Below, in pieces: positions 24,537 through 34,154 of a DNA stretch of 64,000 nucleotides (the first letter of the stretch is position 1; each line of letters begins with the position of its first letter). The stretch is taken from the NCBI RefSeq assembly GCF_020215645.1, contig NZ_CP084058.1:5208001-5272000 (forward strand), read 5' to 3'. Source of the stretch: Nonomuraea gerenzanensis (GTDB lineage: Bacteria; Actinomycetota; Actinomycetes; Streptosporangiales; Streptosporangiaceae). The position numbers and the translations under genes are program-made. The notes beneath the pieces were generated by a model. It was not told where the DNA came from, made no database searches, and worked only from the letters and a program-made list of their open reading frames with translations.

Positions 24537-26074
24537 CGCACGACCACCGCTACCTGATCATCGGCGCGGGCCCCGGCGGCCTCCAGCTCAGCCACTTCCT
24601 GCAGCGGGCCGGAGCCGACTACGTCACGCTGGAGCGGGAGGAGTCGCCCGGCGGCTTCTTCCGCCGCTTCCCGCGCCACCGGCGGCTGATCTCGCTGAAC
24701 AAGGTCCACACCGGCGAGAAGGACCGCGAGATCCAGCTCCGCTGGGACTGGAACTCGCTGCTCAACGAGGGCCCCGAGCTGACCTTCCCCAGCTATTCGC
24801 AGGAGTACTTCCCGCACGCCGACGACCTGCTGCGCTACCTCGCCGACTTCCAGCGCGTGCATGACCTGCGCGTCCGCTACGCCACGCCGGTGCTGCGGGT
24901 GGAGCGGAGCGGCGGCCGGTTCGCCGTGCACACCGCCGGTGACCTCTACCGCGCCGACTGCGTGATCGTGGCCACCGGGTTCGGCGGGCCGCACGTGCCC
25001 GACATCCCCGGCATCGAGCTGGCCACCGGCTACGAGGACGTGCCGGCCGGCGGCGAGGGCTTCGCCGGGCAGCGGGTGCTCATCCTCGGCAAGGGCAACT
25101 CGGCGTTCGAGACCGCCCAGGCGCTGCTGCCGTACGCGTCGGTGATCCACCTGGCCAGCCCCAGCCCCGTACGGCTGACCTGGGCCAGCAAGCACCCCGG
25201 GCACGTGCGCGGCCAGTACGGCGCGCTGCTGGACAGCTACTGGTTCAAGACGCTGCACGCCGTGCTGGAGTGCACGGTGGACCGGATCTGGCGGGAGAAC
25301 GGCGGCTTCCGGGCCGCGATCACCTACACGCTCGCCGACGGCGAGCAGGCGGTGCTCGACTACGACGCCGTGCTGCGCTGCACCGGCTTCACCATGGACA
25401 CCGGGCCGTTCGACGCCTCCTGCCGGCCCGAGCTGGCCCCGAACGGCCGCATCCCGGCCATCCGCCCCGACTTCCAGTCCGCCAACGTCGACGGCCTCTA
25501 CTTCGCCGGCACGCTCATGCAGGCCCGCGACTTCAAGCGCGCGTCCTCGGCGTTCATCGACGGCTTCCGCTACAACCTGCGCACGCTGGCCGCGCTCCTG
25601 CGCGAACGCTACGACGGCGTGCCGCTGCGCTCGCGCGAGCTGCCCGCCGACGCCGGGCTGCTGACCGACGACGTGCTCGGCCGCGTCAATCACAGCTCGG
25701 CGCTGTGGACCCAGTTCGAGTACCTGGCGGACGCGTACGTGATCGACGCGGCGAACCGGACGGCCCGGCACTTCGAGGACCTCCCGGAGGACTACGCCGT
25801 CTCCCGCTTCGCCGCGGAGGACCTGCTGCTCACCGTCACCCTGCGCTGGGGCCCCCGCGACCGGCACCCCGACGTGTTCGCCATCCGCCGCCACCCGACG
25901 CCGGACCGCGCCGACGAGTGCGCCTTCCTGCACCCCGTCGTCCGGGTCTGGCGGCGCGGCGAGCAGGTAGCCGAGCGGCACCTGCTGGAGGACCTCCAGG
26001 CCCGCTGGCAGGACCCGGTACGCCACGCCGCCCCGCTGCGCGCCTTCCTGGCCGAGCACCTGCCCGCCGCCTGA
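24533..26074 (+). CDS. FAD-dependent monooxygenase-like oxidoreductase
   Basis: A 513-residue flavoprotein of the flavin-monooxygenase / FOXRED-like group. The first dinucleotide motif is YLIIGAGPGGLQLSHFL (FAD), the second is RVLILGKGNSAFETAQAL (NADPH), and VIVATGFGGPHVPDIPG precedes the second. The C-terminal third (about 380-513) is an extra region of unknown role. It would oxidise a pathway intermediate using NADPH and oxygen. It shares an operon with AhpD-like copy 2, which may handle peroxide leaked by the flavin. Confidence 0.8.
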   Translation: MTHDHRYLIIGAGPGGLQLSHFLQRAGADYVTLEREESPGGFFRRFPRHRRLISLNKVHTGEKDREIQLRWDWNSLLNEGPELTFPSYSQEYFPHADDLLRYLADFQRVHDLRVRYATPVLRVERSGGRFAVHTAGDLYRADCVIVATGFGGPHVPDIPGIELATGYEDVPAGGEGFAGQRVLILGKGNSAFETAQALLPYASVIHLASPSPVRLTWASKHPGHVRGQYGALLDSYWFKTLHAVLECTVDRIWRENGGFRAAITYTLADGEQAVLDYDAVLRCTGFTMDTGPFDASCRPELAPNGRIPAIRPDFQSANVDGLYFAGTLMQARDFKRASSAFIDGFRYNLRTLAALLRERYDGVPLRSRELPADAGLLTDDVLGRVNHSSALWTQFEYLADAYVIDAANRTARHFEDLPEDYAVSRFAAEDLLLTVTLRWGPRDRHPDVFAIRRHPTPDRADECAFLHPVVRVWRRGEQVAERHLLEDLQARWQDPVRHAAPLRAFLAEHLPAA

Positions 26075-26101
26075 ACCCGCGTGGCCGTGACCTGCTTGAG
26101 G

Positions 26102-26680
26102 TCAGCGATCGAGGATCGCGTTCGCGCCGCTCAGGAGCTCGGCGCGGAGATCGTCCACCGGCACGTCCGCGAGCTGGCTGACGGGGTCGGTGGCCGCGGC
26201 GAACGCCTGGGCCGCGCGTACGCGCCGGCGCCAGTCGGGATCGGGCCCGGTGAGCAGGTCGATGGCCCGGTTGACGATGCGCACCATCCTGGACATGACC
26301 TCGGTCGTCTCGTCGCTGTAGACCGAGGCGTCGCGCAGGAGCAGGGCCATGGTCTCGCGGTGGGCCAGCATGACGTCGAGACAGCCGCCGAGCACGTGCT
26401 GCCTGATCTCCGCCTGCGTGGCGCGGGCCGCCGCGCCGTCGACCACCGACTCGAGCTGCTCGATGGGCGGGCCCACCAGGCTGGCCAGGATCTCGCTCTT
26501 GCTGCGGAAATGGTGATACAGGGAGGGCTTGGTGATGCCGACTCGCTCGGCGATGTCGCGCATCGAGGCGGCCCGGTAGGTCTGCGTGGTGAACAGCTCC
26601 CGCGCTGTCTCGATGATGCGGCTTCGCGTGTCGCCCGGCTCCGTACGCAGCAACGGCTGTCCTTCGTCCTCGGTGCTCAA
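26102..26680 (-). CDS. TetR-family regulator
   Basis: A 192-residue TetR regulator. The N-terminal HTH is complete: RSRIIETARELFTTQTYRAA, then DIAERVGITKPSLYHHFRSK (residues about 14-60). The remaining helices form the ligand and dimer domain. The frame opens at TTG 26678-26680; no better ATG precedes the HTH. It lies convergent to the FAD enzyme and upstream of the beta-lactamase-like gene. Two palindromes of TetR type lie before the latter (27956-28011) and are candidate targets. Confidence 0.85.
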   Translation of the reverse strand: MSTEDEGQPLLRTEPGDTRSRIIETARELFTTQTYRAASMRDIAERVGITKPSLYHHFRSKSEILASLVGPPIEQLESVVDGAAARATQAEIRQHVLGGCLDVMLAHRETMALLLRDASVYSDETTEVMSRMVRIVNRAIDLLTGPDPDWRRRVRAAQAFAAATDPVSQLADVPVDDLRAELLSGANAILDR

Positions 26681-26746
26681 CTGGTCACAGCCTATCCGCG
26701 TCGCCGCCCTCGCTAGGCGATCCGCGAGCCCGCTCCGACGGCGTGG

Positions 26747-27937
26747 TCAGAGCCTGCCTTCGTACAGTGCCTCGATCAGGCCGCGGACCCGGAAGTCGCC
26801 GCCTTCGAGCAGCTCGGAGCCGCGGTTGGGGACGTAGGCGAAGGCCAGGCCGCGTGCGGGGTCGGCGAAGGCGAAGGAGCCGCTGGCCCCGCTGTGCCCG
26901 AACAGCCCGGTGACGTGCTCCGGCGCCGGCCACATCGGGCCGCCGGGCAGCGCGAACCCGAGCCCCCACGACGTCCGCACCCGCAGGATCTCGTCGATGC
27001 CGTCGCCGTGGGGCCGGCGCACCTCGTCCAGGAGCGGAGGGCTGAGCAGCCGGACGCCGTCGACCTCGCCGATCAGCGCGGCGTAGTAGCGCGCCAGCGC
27101 CGGGGCGGAGGCGACGCCGTCCATGGACGGGCTCTGCACCTGGTACGTCCTCGGATCGTTGGTGGCGTCCCAGCCGATGGCGACGCTGCCGAACATCGAG
27201 CGGTACGTCAGCGTGGCCGGATCGTGCAGCGCCGCCACCAGGCCGGCCAGCTCGGGCACCGCCATGCCCAGCCTGAGATCCTCGGCGCCGGGCACCACCA
27301 TGGTGGCCATCCTGGGCAGCTCGGCGTCGGGCACGCGGAGGTAGCAGTCGAGGCCGCCGAGCGGCTCGGCGATGTGGCGGGCGAAGAACTCGCTCAGGCT
27401 CGTCCCCGACACCCGCCGGACGATCTCCCCGGTCAGGTGGCCGAACGTCACGCCGTGGTAGCCGTGGGCGGTGCCGGGCGGCCACTCGGGTGCCGCGGCG
27501 GCCAGGGTGTCGGTGATCGGCGTCCAGTCCCTGAGGTCCTCCCAGGTGACGGGCCTGGCCTCCATCGACGGCAGCCCCGCGCGGTGGCTGAGCAGCACCC
27601 GTACGGTGATCTCGCCCTTGCCGTTCCGCGCGAACTCCGGCCAGTAGCGGGCCACGGGCGCGTCCAGGTCCACCTGGCCCCGCTCGACCAGCAGCAGGAG
27701 CGCTCCCGCCGCGAAGGTCTTCGTGGTCGAGGCCAGCGGCGCGATCGTGTCGTGCTCCCACCGCCGACGGGTGCCGGGGTCGGCGTCGCCGCCCCACAGG
27801 TCCACGACCGGCTCCCCGTGCTGGTAGACGGCCAGGCCGGCGCCCACCTCGGCGCCCTGGGCGAAGTTGCGGCGGAAGACCTCCCGCACCGCCTCGAACC
27901 CGCCGGCGACGGTCCCGTTGATCTCGGTGACATCCAT
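26747..27937 (-). CDS. Serine beta-lactamase-fold hydrolase (class C/esterase)
   Basis: A 396-residue cytoplasmic protein of the beta-lactamase class C / EstB esterase family. The catalytic Ser-x-x-Lys is in PLASTTKTF (near residue 75), and the Tyr is probably in GTAHGYHGVTFG. The KTG-like strand is near the end as FGHSGASG, the HSG form usual for esterases. No signal peptide is present, so an esterase or transacylase acting on a metabolite is more likely than antibiotic cleavage. The upstream operator palindromes suggest inducible expression. Confidence 0.85.
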   Translation of the reverse strand: MDVTEINGTVAGGFEAVREVFRRNFAQGAEVGAGLAVYQHGEPVVDLWGGDADPGTRRRWEHDTIAPLASTTKTFAAGALLLLVERGQVDLDAPVARYWPEFARNGKGEITVRVLLSHRAGLPSMEARPVTWEDLRDWTPITDTLAAAAPEWPPGTAHGYHGVTFGHLTGEIVRRVSGTSLSEFFARHIAEPLGGLDCYLRVPDAELPRMATMVVPGAEDLRLGMAVPELAGLVAALHDPATLTYRSMFGSVAIGWDATNDPRTYQVQSPSMDGVASAPALARYYAALIGEVDGVRLLSPPLLDEVRRPHGDGIDEILRVRTSWGLGFALPGGPMWPAPEHVTGLFGHSGASGSFAFADPARGLAFAYVPNRGSELLEGGDFRVRGLIEALYEGRL

Positions 27938-27955
27938 GACAGTCCTCTCACATCG

Positions 27956-28011
27956 CTCTACCGACCGGTCGGTAGAGAGGGTGGAGTGGAGACTACCTAC
28001 CGGTCGGTCGG
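27956..28011. promoter_or_regulatory. TetR-type operator palindromes
   Basis: A perfect 22-bp palindrome (27956-27977, core ACCGACCGGTCGGT) sits 18 bases before the beta-lactamase-like start. A second, imperfect copy (core ACCTACCGGTCGGT) follows at about 27993-28008, 36 bases on. Perfect dyads of this kind usually bind TetR-family repressors, and the gene at 26102-26680 is the closest candidate. Confidence 0.7.
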
Positions 28012-28030
28012 GACGCAACCGATCAGTCGC

Positions 28031-28124
28031 CGGCCTCAACGCGGGGAACCGTGCGACTGAGGCGCCCGGCTCCAGGCGCGAAGCGTTTCACTGAGGCGCC
28101 GGCCTTCAGGCGGGGAAGCGTTCC
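28031..28124. repeat. Imperfect 34-bp repeats at a gene end
   Basis: Two intergenic units with period 34 (ctgaggcgcc at 28057 and 28091) and a third partial unit resemble the last codons of the ligase gene (28106 onward). They look like decayed duplications of the gene's 3' end. Confidence 0.65.
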
Positions 28125-29227
28125 ACCAGGTCGTCCACCACCCCCTCGAACGACCCGCGCTCCTTCAGTGCCGCACGCTGCCGGGCGGCCCCGCTCCCGG
28201 CGGCGCGCAACCACCGCCACCCCCGCATGACCGCCTCCAGGTCACCGCTGTCCACCAGGGCCGGCCGGACGTGCTCCAGCAGCCCCGCCACGAGCTCCGC
28301 CACGGGAACCGCCCGCCCGGTGTGCGGATCGACGCCGTGCCCGTCGAGCCCGTCCCTGGCGGCCCGCCAGTACGCCACCCGCAGCAGCTCGCCCGGCGTC
28401 CGCGGCCCGGGATCGCCCGCCTCCACCCGCCGCAGCGACACCGTGACCAGCGCCCTGACCAGCAGCGCCAGGAACACCGACTCCCGCGCCGAGGCGGGCA
28501 CGTCGCTCACCCGCACCTCCACGGTCGGCAGCCGCGGCGACGGCCGCACGTCCCAGAAGACCGTCGCCGGATCGACCAGCGCCCCGCTCGCGGTCAGCGC
28601 CGCGACCACGCTCTCGTAGTGTTCGAGGCCCTCCAGGTACGGCGGCGGCCCCGCCACCGGCCACTTGCTCCACGACAACACCCGCCAGCCCGCGTAGCCG
28701 GTGTCGCGGCCCGTCCAGAACGGCGAGTTCGCCATGAGCGCGATCAGGACGGGCAGCCAGGGCCGCAGATGGTTGCAGACCAGCGGCACCAGCTCCCGGT
28801 CCGGCAGGTGCACGTGCACGTGACCGGCGCAGATGGCCTGCTCGTCGTGGAGCGAGCGGTAGTTGTCGATGCCGAGGTCGTAGCGCGGGTCCTCGGTGAT
28901 GGGCGGCGGCACCGCGGCGCCCAGCACGGGCGTGCCCGACGCGACCGCGGCCAGCCCCTCCGCCCGCGCGGCGGCGGCGACCACGTCCCGCATCCGCCGC
29001 AGCTCCCGCTCCAGCCCGGCGGCGTCGGCGCAGGGCGGCGTCTTGGCCTCCACCTGAAACCGGGTGATCTCCGTGCACACCCGGTCGCCGAGCTCGCCGG
29101 CGGCCCGCCGGACGACCTGCCCGGCCCGCGGCGCCACCTCCCGGGTGCGCGGATCGACGACGAAGTACTCCTCCTCGACCCCCATCAGGGGCCGGACGGG
29201 ATCGAACGACGCGGCTGGCACGGTCAT
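28106..29227 (-). CDS. Carboxylate-amine ligase, YbdK-type glutamate-cysteine ligase
   Basis: A 373-residue GCS2-family (YbdK/EgtA-related) ligase. Metal and substrate motifs are GVEEEYFVVDP near the start, EITRFQVEAKTPPC, and GHVHVHLPDRE. The family has weak gamma-glutamyl-cysteine ligase activity, and many members work on other amines. The length matches YbdK (about 370). ATG 29225-29227 places GVEEEY at residue 16. It is divergent from the large secreted protein and unlikely to be part of the pathway upstream. Confidence 0.88.
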   Translation of the reverse strand: MTVPAASFDPVRPLMGVEEEYFVVDPRTREVAPRAGQVVRRAAGELGDRVCTEITRFQVEAKTPPCADAAGLERELRRMRDVVAAAARAEGLAAVASGTPVLGAAVPPPITEDPRYDLGIDNYRSLHDEQAICAGHVHVHLPDRELVPLVCNHLRPWLPVLIALMANSPFWTGRDTGYAGWRVLSWSKWPVAGPPPYLEGLEHYESVVAALTASGALVDPATVFWDVRPSPRLPTVEVRVSDVPASARESVFLALLVRALVTVSLRRVEAGDPGPRTPGELLRVAYWRAARDGLDGHGVDPHTGRAVPVAELVAGLLEHVRPALVDSGDLEAVMRGWRWLRAAGSGAARQRAALKERGSFEGVVDDLVERFPA

Positions 29228-29249
29228 GAGCTCCCCTGCGACGGTGGAC

Positions 29250-29323
29250 GGCGGGACGGCGGGACGGCGGGACAACGGGACGGCGGGACAACGGGACGGC
29301 GGGACAACGGGACGGCGGGACGG
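29250..29323. repeat. Short tandem repeat in divergent promoter region
   Basis: Units of ggcgggac and aacgggac alternate, giving a 16-bp period over about 70 bases, directly upstream of the ligase start. The rest of the gap to 29494 holds no gene. Confidence 0.85.
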
Positions 29324-29494
29324 CCCGGTCCGATCCCAGGACGACCAAATCCGGAGCTCGGGACGGCCCGCTCCGATCCTGCCCGTCGCGCCGCCCGCCC
29401 GGCAGGCCCTTCCCGCAACGGCGGCCGTTAGGTCTAGGCGACTTATTGGACGCGACGTACAGTCCCGATCAAACCTCCCGTCCCGAGGCGGTCG

Positions 29495-32400
29495 ATGACC
29501 ATGTCGTCGCGATTCCTGGTTCCCTCAGTCGTCCTCCTGCTCGTCCTGGCCACCGGCGCCGCGCCCGCCTGGGCCGACCCGGTGGCCGGGTCGAGCTCCT
29601 GCACGGCGGGTGGTGTCACCTGGCGGGTGGCGTGGACGGTCTCCGACTCGGTCTACGGCCCGCTCGCCAGGGTGACCGGCCTGACCAGGACCGACGCCTC
29701 GGGCACCACCGAGGCGGGCGCGCTGCGGTGGGAGCTGCGCTGGGACAACCTCCCCGGTCAGTGGCCGCCGGACACCCCGCAGGCCGTGCCGTTCCAGCAC
29801 GTCACCGGCACGCTCACCGGCACGCCCGCCGTCGGCGACCGGCCGGTCGCCACCTACCTGTCACCGCGGCTGGTCACCCCCGACGGCGGCTGCCAGGTCT
29901 ACCTGTCGCCGTACGCCAACGCGCACGGGCAGCCCGGCCTGCCACGGGTCGCCGTGCTCGGGGACAGCCTGCTGCAGCAGCTCAACGACTCCGGCTACAA
30001 CGCGGCCCACGGCATGCAGGGCTACGTGGAGGGCAACCTGAACACCGCCGGGATGCTTGCGGAGGTCGAGGGCCAGGGCGGGCGCCGCTGGACCGACGAC
30101 GGCGGCACCGGCCTGGCGAAGGCGGACGGCTACCTGCTCGACGAGTTTCGGGGGCTGGGCGAGCACGAGACGAGCGGGTTCGTGGTCGCGCTGGGCGCCA
30201 ACGACGCGCTCCACGTCGCGCTCGGCGCCACCCAGCAGGAGCGCGACGCGCGCTGGGCGGCGGTGTACGACAAGCTCGTGGCCGTGCTGGGCGAGATGAT
30301 CGCCGGCACCGGCTGCCTGGTCGCGATCACCGCTCCCCAGCACGGCAACGTCTACAGCGGCGACTACGCCGCCGCGGCCACCCGGCTGAACGACGTGCTG
30401 CGGTGGATCGCCGCCGCCGACGGCGCCGACTCCTTCACCCTGCTCGACTTCGCCGCCGAGGCCGGCCAGCACCAGCACGGCGCCGCGCAGCCGTGGTTCG
30501 ACAGCGACAACCTGCACCTGAGCACCGCCGGGCGGCTCGTCTACACGGCGAAGATCACCGAGGCCGCCGGGCGCTGCCGGCAGACCCCGGCCGCGCGGGC
30601 GGTGCAGGTCTACGGCGCGCCCGGCACGTTCGGGACGCTCACCGACGGCGGCACGGCGCCCACCGGCCAGCCCATCGGGGCCTCCCCGGTGCCCGGCTGG
30701 GACGTGCCGCCGGGGCAGAGCGCGTTCTTCTCGGCCGTCGCCGCCGACGGGACGATCTTCACGGCGGGGCTCGACCACAACGCGGTCTTCTTCTTCCCGA
30801 CCGCCGACGACAGCGTGATCATGTCGTTCGACCCGGCACGCCGCGCGTACGAGAACATCCGGATCCGCTCCACCACCGGCGCCACCCACGGCAGGCACCC
30901 GCCAGCCTCGCCGGGCGGCAGCTCCATCGCCGACCTGCAGGCCATCGACGGCGGCGACGCGATCGCGTTCACCGTCTTCGCGCCCAACCAGAGCGGTCAC
31001 GACGGGCAGGGCGTCTGGCCGACGTTCGGCGTGCTGACCAAGACCGGCGGGCGCTGGCAGGTCGCGGACGGCAACCAGTGGACGGCGGCCCAGCTCAGGG
31101 ACTCCCACCCCACGCTGGGCCGGGCGGCGTGCGGCGACAGCGCGCCTTACTGCCGCGGCATGAACGAGATGTCGCTGCTGCCCGCCTCCAAGGACCTCGT
31201 GGTCGCCCAGTACACCTCCGGCACCGGCGAGGAGAACAAGAACGGCGCCATCGTCGTCCTGCGCGTCGAGGGGCCGGACGCCGCCGGCCGCTACACCGCC
31301 AGCATCCGCGGTCACTACCAACTGCCCCGCTTCCCGAACCCGCAGACCGCCGCCCCGGACGACTACGCCGACCTGTCCGTGCTCGCGGTCGAGGCCGACC
31401 CCACCGGCACGCTCGGCGACGAACGCTTCACCGCGGTCTTCGACGCCTGGAACGTGCACAACCCGGTCATCGAGTTCAGCTACGACGCCGCCACCGGGCG
31501 CATCACGCCCGTCTCGGCGCCCCTCATCGCCGGTGACCGCGACGACGGCGGCCGGTTCTGGGGCTCCAGCGCCGGCACCTACGATGGGGACGGCAACCTG
31601 TGGATCCGCCGCAGCCGCGGCTTCGCCAACGGCCCGCTCGCCGTCTACGCCCGGCAGCCGGGCCGGCACAACGTCGGCGGGCAGAGCTGCGCGTACGACC
31701 CGGCCAAGGGCTGGCACGAGTACACCTCGTCCTTCGGCGGCACCACCGTGTGGGGCCTGACCTGCCCGCCCGACTACGACCTGCTCCAGGGCGCCGAGAC
31801 CGGCCCCACCACGGGCGTCGCCTACGACCCGGAGCGCGGCCACCTCGTCACGCTGGGGGCGAGCGGCGAGGTGCTGGCCATCCGCCCGAGTGGCGCGGGC
31901 CGGGCCATGTCGTTCACGATCGGCGCCTTCACCGACCCGGGACGCTCCAGACTCCCCGTCGGCGCCAACCCCGCCGACCCGGCGCGCAAGTCCGTCACCG
32001 ACACCCGGCTCGGCGGCTTCGACGCCTCCGGCCGCTTCTTCTACTGGCTCGGGCAGCGCGTCGCCCCGAGCTGCGGCGCGCCGGTCGAGGGGCCGTGCCG
32101 CACCGACAACGCCTACGCCGAGCTGGACCAGTGGCTGGTCACCGTCGACCCGGGCGCCCTGTTCGACCCGGCCCCTGCCATCCTGCCGGTCGAGCCGGGG
32201 CAGCGCCGCACGATCGAGGCCGAGCACACCGCCACCACGGCCACCACCCTCACGCAGGGCTCCACCATCACGGTGGACTCGCACGCGTTCGTGCACCTGT
32301 GCATGTGGGGGTGGGGGACGAGCCAGTGCGCGGACAAGGGGGCGGACAACTCGTACCAGACCGAAGGGTGGGTGCTCGCGGACGACACGGGCACGGCGGG

Positions 32401-32683
32401 GCATCCGGGGACGCCTGTTGCGTACAAGGTGTTCGTGCCTCGGGGTGGGGAGTACACGATCGCGTACCGGGCCCGCATGCGGGGGGCGGCCGGCGGTCGC
32501 ATCCACGTCCGCGTCGGCTCCACCGCCTACCCGGCCACCACCGTCGCCGAGGGTGGGTGGGGAGTGGTCACCGGGCCGGTCCTGACGCTGGCGGCGGGGG
32601 AGAACACGCTGACCGTCTCGGCGCCGCCGGGGGAGGCGGGGTGGTATCTGAACTGGTTCAGCCTTACGCGAGGGGCGTCGTAG
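29495..32683 (+). CDS. Large secreted SGNH hydrolase with propeller-like and CBM domains
   Basis: A 1062-residue exported protein. A signal peptide (VVLLLVLATGAAPAWA, cleavage near 27) is followed by a short beta domain. An SGNH/GDSL hydrolase spans about 150-360, with GDSLLQQ (nucleophile Ser), GANDAL and DNLHLSTAG (catalytic Asp and His). About 500 residues of repeated beta-strand blocks without strong motifs follow, possibly a propeller. A C-terminal carbohydrate-binding module (IEAEHTAT onward, ending GWYLNWFSLT) resembles CBM6/CBM35. It probably deacylates or binds an extracellular polysaccharide. Such fusions are much longer than usual single-domain SGNH esterases. Confidence 0.75.
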   Translation: MTMSSRFLVPSVVLLLVLATGAAPAWADPVAGSSSCTAGGVTWRVAWTVSDSVYGPLARVTGLTRTDASGTTEAGALRWELRWDNLPGQWPPDTPQAVPFQHVTGTLTGTPAVGDRPVATYLSPRLVTPDGGCQVYLSPYANAHGQPGLPRVAVLGDSLLQQLNDSGYNAAHGMQGYVEGNLNTAGMLAEVEGQGGRRWTDDGGTGLAKADGYLLDEFRGLGEHETSGFVVALGANDALHVALGATQQERDARWAAVYDKLVAVLGEMIAGTGCLVAITAPQHGNVYSGDYAAAATRLNDVLRWIAAADGADSFTLLDFAAEAGQHQHGAAQPWFDSDNLHLSTAGRLVYTAKITEAAGRCRQTPAARAVQVYGAPGTFGTLTDGGTAPTGQPIGASPVPGWDVPPGQSAFFSAVAADGTIFTAGLDHNAVFFFPTADDSVIMSFDPARRAYENIRIRSTTGATHGRHPPASPGGSSIADLQAIDGGDAIAFTVFAPNQSGHDGQGVWPTFGVLTKTGGRWQVADGNQWTAAQLRDSHPTLGRAACGDSAPYCRGMNEMSLLPASKDLVVAQYTSGTGEENKNGAIVVLRVEGPDAAGRYTASIRGHYQLPRFPNPQTAAPDDYADLSVLAVEADPTGTLGDERFTAVFDAWNVHNPVIEFSYDAATGRITPVSAPLIAGDRDDGGRFWGSSAGTYDGDGNLWIRRSRGFANGPLAVYARQPGRHNVGGQSCAYDPAKGWHEYTSSFGGTTVWGLTCPPDYDLLQGAETGPTTGVAYDPERGHLVTLGASGEVLAIRPSGAGRAMSFTIGAFTDPGRSRLPVGANPADPARKSVTDTRLGGFDASGRFFYWLGQRVAPSCGAPVEGPCRTDNAYAELDQWLVTVDPGALFDPAPAILPVEPGQRRTIEAEHTATTATTLTQGSTITVDSHAFVHLCMWGWGTSQCADKGADNSYQTEGWVLADDTGTAGHPGTPVAYKVFVPRGGEYTIAYRARMRGAAGGRIHVRVGSTAYPATTVAEGGWGVVTGPVLTLAAGENTLTVSAPPGEAGWYLNWFSLTRGAS

Positions 32684-32961
32684 GGCGGCTCACGGCGCGG
32701 TGGCGCGGTGGCGCGGTGGCGAATCACGTTGGCGCGCTGACAGTCATGGCGCCCTACGCCCTACGCCCCGCGCCCGCGCCCATGCAGCACGCCCGCGTCC
32801 GCGTCCGCACCTCGCCCGTGCAGCGCGCCCGCGTCCGCACCTCGCGCCCTCAGCCGAGACGCGCGGAAATGCAACCGAGCGTCATGAACATGGATCCTCT
32901 CGCCGCCGACGCCTTCACTGAGAACACGGCACCCGAAACGACAAGAGGCAGGAGGCGGCTG
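32684..32961. other. Intergenic low-complexity stretch
   Basis: This 278-bp gap has short slippage repeats (gcggtggc near 32698, gcccgcgtccgc-like units near 32800). A ribosome site GGCAGGAGG at 32948-32956 serves the next gene. No coding region is supported. Confidence 0.5.
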
Positions 32962-33810
32962 ATGTACGCGATCACCGGAGTGACAGGTCATGTCGGCGGA
33001 GCGGCGGCCCGGAGGCTGCTGGCCAGGGCCGAGCCGGTGCGGGCCGTGGTCCGCGACCCGGCCAGGGGCAAGGGCTGGATCGAGGCGGGAGCGGAGACGT
33101 TCGTCGCGGACCTGGGCGACAGGGCGGCCCTGGCGGAGGCGTTCGGCGGCTGCCGGGCCGCGTTCGTCATGCTCCCGACCGATCCGGCGGCGGACGACGC
33201 CGGCCACCGCGCGCTGGCCGACTCGATCGCCGGCGCGGTCCTGGACAGCGGCGTCCCGTACGTCGTGATGCTGTCCTCCCTCGGCGCCGAGCTGCCCGAG
33301 GGCACCGGCCCCATCCGCTGGCTCCACCATCTGGAGCACCGGCTGCGCGAGACGGGCGTCCTGCTGACCGCGGTGCGCTCCGGGCACTTCCAGGAGAAGG
33401 TCGAGGCCGCGCTCGACGCCGCACGCGGGGCCGGCGTCTACCCGGTCTTCGGCGACTCGGCCGACACGCCGGCCCCGATGATCGCGACGCACGACGTCGG
33501 CAAGGTGGCCGCCGACGCCCTCCTGACGCCGCCCGCGCGCAGCGAGGTCATCGACCTGGATTCCCCCAGCTACACCGAGCGGCAGGTGGCCGAGGAGCTG
33601 GGCGCCGTCCTGGGCAGGCCGCTCCAGGTGATCACCATCCCGCAGGCGCAGTGGATCCCCAGCATGGTGGAGGCGGGCGTGCCGCCGCAGCTCGCGCGGG
33701 AGCTCGCCGGCATGTACGAGGCCGTGGAGCGCGGCCTGCTGCAGCCCGCCGGCGATCGGCGGATCGCCTGCCCGACCGAGATCGGTGAGACGTTGCGCCG
33801 TCTGGTGTGA
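32962..33810 (+). CDS. NmrA-like NAD(P)-binding protein
   Basis: A 282-residue atypical short-chain dehydrogenase of the NmrA/isoflavone-reductase-like group. The N-terminal dinucleotide motif is YAITGVTGHVGGAAARRLL (GxxGxxG), with DLGDRAAL next. VVMLSSLGAELPEGTGPI contains the Ser near the usual active site but no Tyr-x3-Lys, so it may be a redox sensor or a reductase of the NAD(P)H:quinone type. ATG 32962 has AGGAGG upstream. It is not clearly linked to its neighbours. Confidence 0.85.
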   Translation: MYAITGVTGHVGGAAARRLLARAEPVRAVVRDPARGKGWIEAGAETFVADLGDRAALAEAFGGCRAAFVMLPTDPAADDAGHRALADSIAGAVLDSGVPYVVMLSSLGAELPEGTGPIRWLHHLEHRLRETGVLLTAVRSGHFQEKVEAALDAARGAGVYPVFGDSADTPAPMIATHDVGKVAADALLTPPARSEVIDLDSPSYTERQVAEELGAVLGRPLQVITIPQAQWIPSMVEAGVPPQLARELAGMYEAVERGLLQPAGDRRIACPTEIGETLRRLV

Positions 33811-33826
33811 CGTGAGGGGAGGCGGT

Positions 33827-34012
33827 GTGCGCACGATCGTGCTGACCGGCGGAACCGCGGGCTTCGGCGCGGTTGTGGCCGAGCGGCTGACGCGGTCGGG
33901 AGACGTCCGCCTGATCCTGGGCACCCCGCGGCGGGGCGAGGCGGCTCACAGTGCGGAGCCGTCGCGGGCGCTCTGGAACGACAGCGCCATGCTCGTCGGC
34001 CTGCCGGAGTGA
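33827..34012 (+). pseudogene. Short-chain dehydrogenase N-terminal fragment
   Basis: A GTG opens a 61-codon frame whose first half is a clear SDR dinucleotide fold (IVLTGGTAGFGAVVAERL, then VRLILGT). After residue 33 the similarity stops and the rest looks unrelated. A full SDR needs about 250 residues, so this is a broken remnant. Confidence 0.6.
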
Positions 34013-34154
34013 ACGAACCCATGAGCATCTGTGTATTCCGGTGAAACAAAAAAATCGGCGCGGCCGAGAACCCCTATATGGTTGGGTCCCGACGCTCGGG
34101 CAGACCTGGCGGTTTGCTGCGAAATGCGACAAATGCGACGTCGGGGAGATATTG

